Of a DNA stretch of 8,510 bases, positions 1-5,089 are shown in pieces. Within the stretch, counting starts at the first letter, position 1; every line of letters starts with the position of its first letter. This stretch comes from Paracoccaceae bacterium (GTDB lineage: Bacteria; Pseudomonadota; Alphaproteobacteria; Rhodobacterales; Rhodobacteraceae), in contig SLKW01000137.1 in the NCBI GenBank assembly GCA_007134405.1, forward strand, positions 1-8,510, written 5' to 3'. The notes under the pieces were generated by a model. That model worked only from the letters and a program-made list of their open reading frames with translations. It did not search any database and had not been told where the DNA came from. The position numbers and the translations under genes are program-made.

Positions 1-344
1 GCGGCGCATTTCAGGATGAAGTCGATCTCGCCGTTGAGCATGTGGCATTCGCGCACCAGCGACCAGGCCCGGCAGCGGTCCTCGAAGGCGGCGAGATCGG
101 CTTCATTCTGCCGGTGCAGGCGGACCATGGCGAAGACCTGCACTTCGAAGCCCAGCTCGCGCGGGTCGACGCGGGCATGATAACCGCGGATATAGCCGGC
201 TTCTTCGAGCGTGCGGACGCGGCGCAGGCAGGGCGGGGCGGAAATGCCGACGCGCCGGGCGAGTTCGACGTTGGTCATGCGGCCATCGGCCTGCAATTCG
301 GCCAGGATCCTGCGGTCGATGGGGTCGAGCTTTGTGCCGGGCAT
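1..344 (-). CDS. Lrp/AsnC-family transcriptional regulator, 3' part missing
   Basis: The reading frame starts at ATG 344-342 and stays open to the left edge, giving the first 114 residues of a protein that is usually about 150-160 long, so roughly the last 40 are outside. Residues 6-55 form the Lrp/AsnC winged helix-turn-helix: LDPIDRRILAELQADGR, then VELARRVGISAPPCLRRVR (recognition helix), then EEAGYIRGY. Residues from about 65 (GFEVQVFAMVRL) begin the RAM/AsnC ligand-binding fold, which in this family binds amino acids and mediates oligomer formation. The start is fixed by AGGAG at 357-353, eight bases upstream. It is divergent from trxB, and regulators of this family often control their divergent neighbour and themselves; that this one controls trxB is inference. 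The ligand cannot be told from sequence. Family assignment is firm. Confidence 0.93.
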   Translation of the reverse strand, partial: MPGTKLDPIDRRILAELQADGRMTNVELARRVGISAPPCLRRVRTLEEAGYIRGYHARVDPRELGFEVQVFAMVRLHRQNEADLAAFEDRCRAWSLVRECHMLNGEIDFILKCA

Positions 345-373
345 GCCGCAGACTCCTCGTCGTGTTTTTCGCT

Positions 374-402
374 TGTGTATGCTTGGGGCCAGGGATGCGC
401 AA
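374..402 (-). promoter_or_regulatory. Candidate sigma-70 promoter of the Lrp/AsnC gene
   Basis: Read on the minus strand, TTGCGC (402-397) is followed after 17 bases by TACACA (379-374). These fit a -35/-10 pair moderately. Transcription would begin near 367, leaving a leader of about 20 bases that contains the AGGAG ribosome site. This was judged by eye only; no start site is known. Confidence 0.35.
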
Positions 403-472
403 GATTGTTTCTCAGCCGCGCAACTTTCGCACAGGTGCCGGTCCTTGCATGCACGCGCGGGCGCGGCTATGC

Positions 473-490
473 CGGCGCAAGCTTGCGCCG
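473..490. promoter_or_regulatory. 18-bp perfect palindrome, candidate operator between lrp-type gene and trxB
   Basis: CGGCGCAAGCTTGCGCCG is identical to its own reverse complement, centred between 481 and 482. It overlaps the candidate -35 of trxB (483-488) and ends 47 bases before the trxB start. A dimeric regulator such as the divergent Lrp/AsnC protein could bind here; that is inference. As RNA it has no room for a loop, so a DNA-binding role is more likely than a hairpin. Confidence 0.45.
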
Positions 491-510
491 CGCCACCGAA
501 GAATTATATG
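483..510 (+). promoter_or_regulatory. Candidate trxB promoter
   Basis: TTGCGC (483-488) and TATATG (505-510) are separated by 16 bases in a small AT-rich island (GAATTATATG) in otherwise GC-rich DNA. The predicted start near 517 would give a leader of about 20 bases carrying AAGGAG (526-531) in front of the trxB ATG. The -35 lies inside the palindrome at 473-490, so a protein bound there would be expected to block the polymerase. Confidence 0.4.
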
Positions 511-537
511 CGCGCCTATGAATGTAAGGAGCCTGCC

Positions 538-1503
538 ATGCCCGACCCCCGCCACACGCGCCTCTTGATCATCGGCTCCGGCCCGGCCGGATATACCGCG
601 GCGGTCTACGGCGCGCGCGCGATGCTGGCGCCGGTGCTGGTGCAGGGGATCCAGCCGGGCGGTCAGCTGATGATCACCACCGATGTCGAGAACTGGCCGG
701 GCGACGCTTCGGTCATGGGCCCCGACCTGATGGCGCGGATGGAGGCGCATGCGCGCGAGATGGGCACCGAGATCGTCACCGACACGATCACCCGGCTCGA
801 TCTGGGTGCGAGGCCGTTCCGGGCCGAGGCCGATAGCGGCGCGGTCTGGACCGCCGACGCGGTGGTGCTGGCCACGGGCGCGCAGGCGAAATGGCTGGGC
901 CTGCCGGGCGAGCAGAAATACATGGGTTTCGGCGTCTCGGCCTGCGCCACCTGCGACGGATTCTTCTACCGCGGCAAGGAGGTCGTGGTCGTGGGCGGCG
1001 GCAACACGGCGGTGGAAGAGGCACTGTTTCTGACGAATTTCGCCAGCAAGGTCACGCTGGTGCACCGCCGCGACAGCCTGCGCGCCGAGAAGATCCTGCA
1101 GGAGCGGCTCTTCAAGCATCCGAAGATCGCGGTGATCTGGGACCATACTCCCGTCGATGTCCTGGGCGACGACGACCCGGTGGGCGTGACCGGCGTCAAG
1201 ATCCGCCACGTGTCCACAGGCGCCGAGCAGGTGATCGCCTGCGACGGCTTCTTCGTGGCGATTGGCCATGCGCCAGCCTCGGAACTGGTCAGGGACCAGC
1301 TAAAGCTCCACAACGGCGGCTATGTCTGGGTGGAGCCGGGCAGCAGCCGCACCTCGATCCCCGGCGTCTTCGCTGCGGGCGACATCACCGACCATGTCTA
1401 TCGCCAGGCAGTGACCAGCGCCGGGATGGGCTGCATGGCCGCGCTCGATGCCGAAGCCTTCCTCGCCGCGACGGCGGCCGAGCGCGAGCTCGACGCCGTC
1501 TGA
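538..1503 (+). CDS. trxB: Thioredoxin-disulfide reductase (NADPH)
   Basis: A 321-residue cytoplasmic flavoenzyme that passes electrons from NADPH through FAD and a redox disulfide to thioredoxin. The FAD-binding GSGPAG is at residues 13-18, with GGQLMITTDVENWPG (41-55) typical of low-molecular-weight TrxB. The active site CATC is at 136-139, the NADPH-binding GGGNTA at 153-158 with the phosphate-contacting HRR at 176-178, and the second FAD motif AAGD at 279-282. Length matches the family (about 315-325) and no key residue is missing. AAGGAG at 526-531, six bases before the ATG at 538, decides the start; the frame is open further upstream, but those codons have no comparable ribosome site and lie in the divergent promoter region. 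It stands alone, divergent from an Lrp/AsnC regulator and convergent with a Nudix gene. Confidence 0.97.
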   Translation: MPDPRHTRLLIIGSGPAGYTAAVYGARAMLAPVLVQGIQPGGQLMITTDVENWPGDASVMGPDLMARMEAHAREMGTEIVTDTITRLDLGARPFRAEADSGAVWTADAVVLATGAQAKWLGLPGEQKYMGFGVSACATCDGFFYRGKEVVVVGGGNTAVEEALFLTNFASKVTLVHRRDSLRAEKILQERLFKHPKIAVIWDHTPVDVLGDDDPVGVTGVKIRHVSTGAEQVIACDGFFVAIGHAPASELVRDQLKLHNGGYVWVEPGSSRTSIPGVFAAGDITDHVYRQAVTSAGMGCMAALDAEAFLAATAAERELDAV

Positions 1504-1535
1504 CCAAGAACCCGCAGGCATCGGGCCGCACAAAC

Positions 1536-1653
1536 GCGGAGGCAACGCCCCCAGGCTCGGGCGCGGCAGCGCCCGAGCCTGGCCCAACGCGAGGAGCGTT
1601 GAACCGAAGGTTCAGCGCGACGAGGGGCGGGAGCCCGTGGTGGCCCTTTCCGC
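1536..1653. other. Structured intergenic element with nested hairpins
   Basis: Nearly the whole gap between the convergent trxB and Nudix genes can be folded. A 13-bp perfect stem (1551-1563 with 1570-1582) is followed by AACGC-GAGGA-GCGTT (1586-1600) and GAACC-GAA-GGTTC (1601-1613). All three are enclosed by CGCCC (1546-1550) pairing with GGGCG (1625-1629), and again by GCGGA (1536-1540) pairing with TCCGC (1649-1653). The pieces sit directly next to each other, as in a multi-branch RNA or a dispersed palindromic repeat. Only one copy lies in this window, so whether it is a repeat family, a small RNA or a terminator region is open. Confidence 0.5.
1551..1582. terminator. Strong GC hairpin, possible bidirectional terminator without T-tract
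   Basis: CCAGGCTCGGGCG and CGCCCGAGCCTGG form 13 perfect base pairs around the six-base loop CGGCAG, 47 bases after the trxB stop. Its position between convergent genes suits a shared terminator, but neither side is followed by a run of T, so classical intrinsic termination is doubtful. It is also the largest arm of the structured element at 1536-1653. Confidence 0.35.
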
Positions 1654-1669
1654 CGCGCGCGCCGAGAGA

Positions 1670-2131
1670 TCAGCGGACAATCGGCTCGAGCGGATCGTAG
1701 AGAAGCCCAGCCGAGGGCCGAAAGGCAAGATCGGGCAAGCTGTCGGGCTTGAACCGCAGCGCGCGCAACTCGGCTTCGCTCACCCGCCGGCGGCGGTTCA
1801 CCACGCCCGCCGGGTCGGTCCAGTCGCCAAGGCCTGCGCCCGGCGCAATCGTGGCGCGGAAATAGACATCGACCTGGTGAAAGCCGCCCTCTGGGTCATG
1901 GAACTCGTTGACGAGGCAGGGCGTGCCGACGCGGATGGTCAGGCCCGTCTCTTCGTAGACCTCGCGGATCAGGTTTTCGGGCAGCGAGGTGCCGCGCTCG
2001 ACCCCGCCGCCGGGCGCGCACCAGAGGTCGCTGTGCGCATCAGGCCAGGCGTTCACGACCAGAAGCCGCCCCGCTTCTACGATCACGGCGCGCACGGCAA
2101 GCCGTGGACCCTTTCCGGAGTCTCTCAGCAT
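1670..2131 (-). CDS. Nudix hydrolase
   Basis: A 153-residue Nudix-fold protein, a family that cleaves nucleoside diphosphates linked to another group using divalent metal. The Nudix box runs from G42 to L64 (GGVERGT, then REVYEETGL) and keeps the metal-binding glutamates E57, E60 and E61. The first conserved glutamate (G-x5-E) is replaced by threonine (T48). The preceding strand (LAVRAVIVEAGRLLVVNAW) is typical of the fold. The substrate cannot be inferred; candidates in the family include oxidised nucleotides, ADP-ribose and dinucleoside polyphosphates. An ATG three codons upstream (2140-2138) is in frame, but AGGGA (2145-2141) touches it directly, whereas it is nine bases from the ATG at 2131, so the later start is preferred. 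The gene is convergent with trxB and divergent from the secreted hydrolase. Confidence 0.9.
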   Translation of the reverse strand: MLRDSGKGPRLAVRAVIVEAGRLLVVNAWPDAHSDLWCAPGGGVERGTSLPENLIREVYEETGLTIRVGTPCLVNEFHDPEGGFHQVDVYFRATIAPGAGLGDWTDPAGVVNRRRRVSEAELRALRFKPDSLPDLAFRPSAGLLYDPLEPIVR

Positions 2132-2140
2132 TGTGACCAT

Positions 2141-2145
2141 TCCCT
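2141..2145 (-). promoter_or_regulatory. Ribosome binding site that decides the Nudix start
   Basis: AGGGA on the minus strand abuts the first in-frame ATG (2140-2138), leaving no spacing, but lies nine bases before the second ATG (2131-2129). Normal Shine-Dalgarno spacing therefore favours the second start and a 153-residue product over 156. Confidence 0.5.
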
Positions 2146-2179
2146 CACGACCGGCCGTTGCGGGGCTGACTGGCGCGGC

Positions 2180-2208
2180 TTTAGGCGGCGCGCGGAAGAA
2201 GGTATATT
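2180..2208 (+). promoter_or_regulatory. Candidate promoter giving a near-leaderless hydrolase mRNA
   Basis: TATATT at 2203-2208 is a good -10 element in GC-rich surroundings. A weak -35 (TTTAGG, 2180-2185) lies 17 bases upstream. Transcription would normally begin six to eight bases past the -10, which falls on the hydrolase ATG at 2215. The only Shine-Dalgarno-like run (AAGAAGG, 2196-2202) is 12 bases from the ATG and overlaps the -10 region, so it may never be transcribed. Confidence 0.4.
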
Positions 2209-2214
2209 GCGCCC

Positions 2215-2946
2215 ATGCGCCTGCTTCTCGTCCTGTTGTTCCTCCTTCCCCTGCCGGCGCGCGCCGATTGCGTGGTGCTGCTGCACGGGCTGTCGCGCAC
2301 CGACAACTCGATGTGGCTCATCGCCGAGACGCTGGAATACCACGGCTACCGGGTGGTGAACTACCACTACCCCTCCACCGACGAGCCGGTCGAGACGCTG
2401 GTGCGGCACGTCGGCTACGCGGTCAACCAGTGCGGCTTCCAGCAGACGCATTTCGTGACCCATTCGATGGGCGGCATCCTGGTGCGTGCCTGGCTTACAG
2501 AATATCGCCCGCCGATCATGGGCCGGGTGGTGATGCTCGCCCCGCCCAACCACGGGACCGAGATCGTCGACGAACTGGCCGGCAACGAACTTCTGCACAT
2601 CATGCTCAACTTCCTGCACGGGCCGGCGGTGACGCAGTTGGGCACCGATGCCGATTCCGTGCCGAGCCAGTTGCCGAAGCCCGATTTCGAACTGGGCATC
2701 ATCGCCGGCAACCGCTCGATCAGCCCGCTGGGTCCGTTCCTGATCGAGGGCGAGAATGACGGCACCGTCTCGGTCGAGAGCACGAAGATCGAGGGCATGG
2801 CCGACCATATCGTGGTGCCCGCCACCCACACGATGATCATGATGAACCCGATCGCGATCGCCGAGATCCTGGAATTCCTGCGCAACGGGGCCTTCGATCA
2901 CGGTATCACCCTGGTGAGCGCGATGCGCAAGATCGCCAATCCCTGA
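2215..2946 (+). CDS. Secreted alpha/beta hydrolase (lipase/esterase-like)
   Basis: A 243-residue serine hydrolase with an N-terminal signal peptide: MR, then a leucine-rich core (LLLVLLFLLPLP), then ARA at 15-17, giving predicted cleavage before D18; there is no lipobox, so it is probably periplasmic or exported. The oxyanion-hole region is LLHGL (22-26). The nucleophile elbow is HSMGG with Ser84 (83-87), PPNHGTE (110-116) is typical of the LipA/PGAP1-like subgroup, and Asp182 (ENDGTVS) with His205 (ATHTM) complete a likely triad. Small size and absence of a large lid suggest an esterase or lipase acting on lipid esters, but the substrate is unknown. The ATG follows a candidate -10 so closely that translation may be leaderless. 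It stands as a single gene between a divergent Nudix gene and a convergent acyl-CoA synthetase. Confidence 0.9.
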   Translation: MRLLLVLLFLLPLPARADCVVLLHGLSRTDNSMWLIAETLEYHGYRVVNYHYPSTDEPVETLVRHVGYAVNQCGFQQTHFVTHSMGGILVRAWLTEYRPPIMGRVVMLAPPNHGTEIVDELAGNELLHIMLNFLHGPAVTQLGTDADSVPSQLPKPDFELGIIAGNRSISPLGPFLIEGENDGTVSVESTKIEGMADHIVVPATHTMIMMNPIAIAEILEFLRNGAFDHGITLVSAMRKIANP

Positions 2947-2948
2947 GT

Positions 2949-2977
2949 GGGTCGCCGCGGTTAGCGCGGCGCGATCC
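2949..2977 (+). terminator. Hairpin just after the hydrolase stop, possible terminator
   Basis: Three bases past the TGA, CGCCGCG (2953-2959) pairs with CGCGGCG (2965-2971) across the loop GTTAG. GGGT (2949-2952) extends it by pairing with ATCC (2974-2977) past a two-base bulge. The position suits a terminator, but no T-run follows. Confidence 0.4.
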
Positions 2978-2985
2978 AAGGCTGG

Positions 2986-2999
2986 GTCCACGCGTGGAC
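2986..2999. repeat. 14-bp perfect palindrome
   Basis: GTCCACGCGTGGAC equals its own reverse complement and lies eight bases past the hairpin at 2949-2977, in the gap between two convergent genes. It could be a second terminator element or a protein site. No promoter is recognised next to it, so an operator role is less likely. Confidence 0.4.
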
Positions 3000-3073
3000 A
3001 ATCGGCCAATATACTGATCCGAAAAGAACCTGTTATTTCTCAACCCGGTCTTTACCACCGGATCGAGGTGCCG

Positions 3074-4969
3074 TCAGGTCCAGTCCCAGGGAACCGCGTA
3101 GTTGCCGAGCACTTCGCGGACCTTCGCCTCGTCGACTTCGCCCTTGCGCTCGATCTTCGCCACGAGTCCGCGCTTCTTCTCCTCGACCACGTCCGCGACG
3201 CGGGCATTGAGCTTCCGCTCGGCGAATTCAGCGTCGAAGACGCGCATGATTGCGCGGCGGCGCAGGTCAGGCTTGAAGACCTTGCCGACGGCCGTCTTGG
3301 GCAACTCGTCCAGCACCTCGACATGCTTGGGGATCGCGGCGCGCTCTGCGATGCGGTCCGCGGCGTGCTCCATCAGCTCCTTCGGCGTCACCTTGGCGTC
3401 GGCCACCAGCTCGACATAGGCGCAGGGCAATTCGCCCGCAGCGGCGTCAGGCTGGCCGATGGCGCCCGCGAAGGCGACGGCCGGGTGCGAGAGCAGCGCC
3501 TCCTCGATCATCGCGGGGTCGATGTTGTGACCGCCCCGGATGATCAGGTCCTTTGCACGGCCGGTGATCCACAGATACCCGTCGCCGTCGATCCGGCCCA
3601 GGTCGCCGGTGCGCAGAAACCGCCCCTCCGCATAAAGGCCCAGGTTCTTGGCCTCTTCGGTGTAGGTCGAACCCTCGAAGATGCCCGGGTTGCTGACGCA
3701 GATCTCGCCCACCTCGTCGATGCCGCACTCGCGCTTGATCTCGCCGTTCGACTCGCAGTCGAGGATGCGCACGTCGGTATAGGGGAAGGGAATGCCGACC
3801 GAGCCGATCTTCTTCTCGCCCTCGGGCGGGTTTGCGGAAACGAGGCAGGTGGCCTCGGTCAGCCCGTAACCCTCGACGATGGCAACGCCGGTGGCCTTCT
3901 CGAACCGCTTGTAAAGCTCGACGGGAAGCGGCGCTGAGCCGGAAAATCCCTGCCTGAGGCTGGAGATGTCGGCATCGACCTTGCGCTGCATCAGCGCGGC
4001 CATCGCCGTCGGCACGGTGAAGATGAAGCTCGCCTTCCAGCGTTCGATCAGCTTCCAGAAATTGTCGAAGACGCCTTCGCCGCGATAGCCCTGCGGTGTC
4101 GGGAAGACCATATGCGCGCCCGAACAGACCGCCGACATCATCGCCGGGTAGGCGGCAAAGACGTGGAAGAGCGGCAGCGGGCAGAGGATAACGTCCTCGG
4201 CCTTGAAGAGAAGCTCGCCCCCGATCCAGCCGTTATAAAGGATCCCCGACGCCTTGTGCTGTGCGACCTTGGGCAGACCGGTGGTGCCGCCGGTGTGGAA
4301 ATAGGCGCAGACACGGTCCTGCTTGGCCAGATCGAAGCTCAGCCGTTCGCCGTTCTGTCGCGCCAATTCGGTAGCGAAATCAAGGACGCGAGCGTTGTGG
4401 CGCACCTCGTTCTTCGGGCGGATGAAGGGCACGATCCAGCTTTTCGGCGGGCTCATGTAGCGCAGCAGATCGACCTCGAGCACGGTCTTGACGTTGGGAG
4501 CGTTCGCCACCGCCTCGGCCACCTTCTGCGCGACATCGGTCTTGGGGAAGGGTCGGAGGGTGACCACGACCTTAGCGTTCGTCTCGCGCAGGATGCCGGC
4601 GAGTTTTTCGGGCTCCAGGAGCGGGTTGATCGGATTGACGATCCCCGCCGTCATCGCGCCAAAGAGCGTGATCGCCGTTTCGTTGATCGTGGGCAGGATA
4701 TAGGCGACCGTGTCGCCCTCGCCAACGCCGAGTGAGCGGAAGAGGTTCGCGGCCTGCGTCACCTTGGAATGCAGGTCGTTCCAGCTCAGAGTTTCGGCCT
4801 TGGCGCCGGGGTCGGAAAACAGCTGGAACGAGATCGCCGGCCGCTTGCCGTGCGCGGCGCGGGTGCGCTCGATCTGTTCGTAGACGGTGACCGGAACGTC
4901 ACGCTCGGCCCACGGCTTTTCGGACTGGATCGCGACGCGGTCGGCGACGCTGGCGAATCTGTGTGTCAT
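3074..4969 (-). CDS. AMP-forming acyl-CoA synthetase
   Basis: A 631-residue ANL-superfamily enzyme that activates a carboxylic acid with ATP to an acyl-adenylate and transfers it to CoA. The core motifs are intact: HTGGTTGLPK phosphate loop (225-234), YGLTE (368-372), TGD (454-456), GRAKDLIIRGGHNIDP hinge region (470-485), and PKTAVGK with catalytic Lys563 (557-563). About 60 residues follow the usual end of the C-terminal domain, including a charged helix-like stretch (EEKKRGLVAKIERKGEVDEA). There is no signal peptide, so it is cytoplasmic. Medium- or long-chain fatty acids are plausible substrates, but the motifs do not fix specificity. The frame is open 24 codons further upstream, but AGGGAGGA (4980-4973) points to the ATG at 4969. 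It is probably a single-gene unit. Confidence 0.93.
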   Translation of the reverse strand: MTHRFASVADRVAIQSEKPWAERDVPVTVYEQIERTRAAHGKRPAISFQLFSDPGAKAETLSWNDLHSKVTQAANLFRSLGVGEGDTVAYILPTINETAITLFGAMTAGIVNPINPLLEPEKLAGILRETNAKVVVTLRPFPKTDVAQKVAEAVANAPNVKTVLEVDLLRYMSPPKSWIVPFIRPKNEVRHNARVLDFATELARQNGERLSFDLAKQDRVCAYFHTGGTTGLPKVAQHKASGILYNGWIGGELLFKAEDVILCPLPLFHVFAAYPAMMSAVCSGAHMVFPTPQGYRGEGVFDNFWKLIERWKASFIFTVPTAMAALMQRKVDADISSLRQGFSGSAPLPVELYKRFEKATGVAIVEGYGLTEATCLVSANPPEGEKKIGSVGIPFPYTDVRILDCESNGEIKRECGIDEVGEICVSNPGIFEGSTYTEEAKNLGLYAEGRFLRTGDLGRIDGDGYLWITGRAKDLIIRGGHNIDPAMIEEALLSHPAVAFAGAIGQPDAAAGELPCAYVELVADAKVTPKELMEHAADRIAERAAIPKHVEVLDELPKTAVGKVFKPDLRRRAIMRVFDAEFAERKLNARVADVVEEKKRGLVAKIERKGEVDEAKVREVLGNYAVPWDWT

Positions 4970-4972
4970 GTA

Positions 4973-4980
4973 TCCTCCCT
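4973..4980 (-). promoter_or_regulatory. Ribosome binding site deciding the synthetase start
   Basis: AGGGAGGA on the minus strand is the strongest Shine-Dalgarno sequence in the window and is followed by TAC and the ATG at 4969-4967. It argues against the upstream in-frame ATGs at about 5002 and 5041. Confidence 0.75.
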
Positions 4981-5012
4981 GTCGGCCCTGAGGGCGCGGC
5001 ATCCCGTCGGTT

Positions 5013-5041
5013 AGAATGACGGTTTTGCACGCAAAGGGCAA
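5013..5041 (-). promoter_or_regulatory. Weak candidate promoter of the acyl-CoA synthetase
   Basis: On the minus strand TTGCCC (5041-5036) is followed after 17 bases by CATTCT (5018-5013). The -10 is poor, but this is the only AT-richer stretch in the 120-bp gap between the exporter stop and the synthetase start. A start near 5006 would give a leader of about 37 bases. Confidence 0.25.
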
Positions 5042-5054
5042 TCGCCGCGCCCTT

Positions 5055-5075
5055 GGGCTGGCGCGACGTCAGCCC
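5055..5075 (-). terminator. Hairpin after the ABC exporter gene, weak terminator candidate
   Basis: GGGCTG and CAGCCC (5055-5060 with 5070-5075) pair around a nine-base loop 15 bases past the exporter stop. A competing fold pairs GCCCG (5072-5076) with CGGGC (5084-5088). No T-run follows on the minus strand, so this is only suggestive. Confidence 0.25.
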
Positions 5076-5089
5076 GTGGCATGCGGGCG

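Noticed and set aside
211..537. N-terminal extension of trxB by the open frame upstream of 538
   Set aside because: It would cross the divergent promoter region and the antisense Lrp/AsnC gene, adds no known domain, and the AAGGAG at 526-531 marks the ATG at 538.
1546..1629. tRNA-like cloverleaf
   Set aside because: A closing stem encloses three arms, but stem and loop lengths are wrong for a tRNA and there is no T-loop or anticodon arm pattern.
3068..3937. Long plus-strand open frames opposite the acyl-CoA synthetase
   Set aside because: They show no recognisable domain or ribosome site, and the opposite strand encodes a complete ANL enzyme.
4970..5041. Upstream start for the acyl-CoA synthetase, adding 24 residues
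   Set aside because: The strong AGGGAGGA at 4980-4973 belongs to the ATG at 4969, and the extra residues would lie over the candidate promoter.
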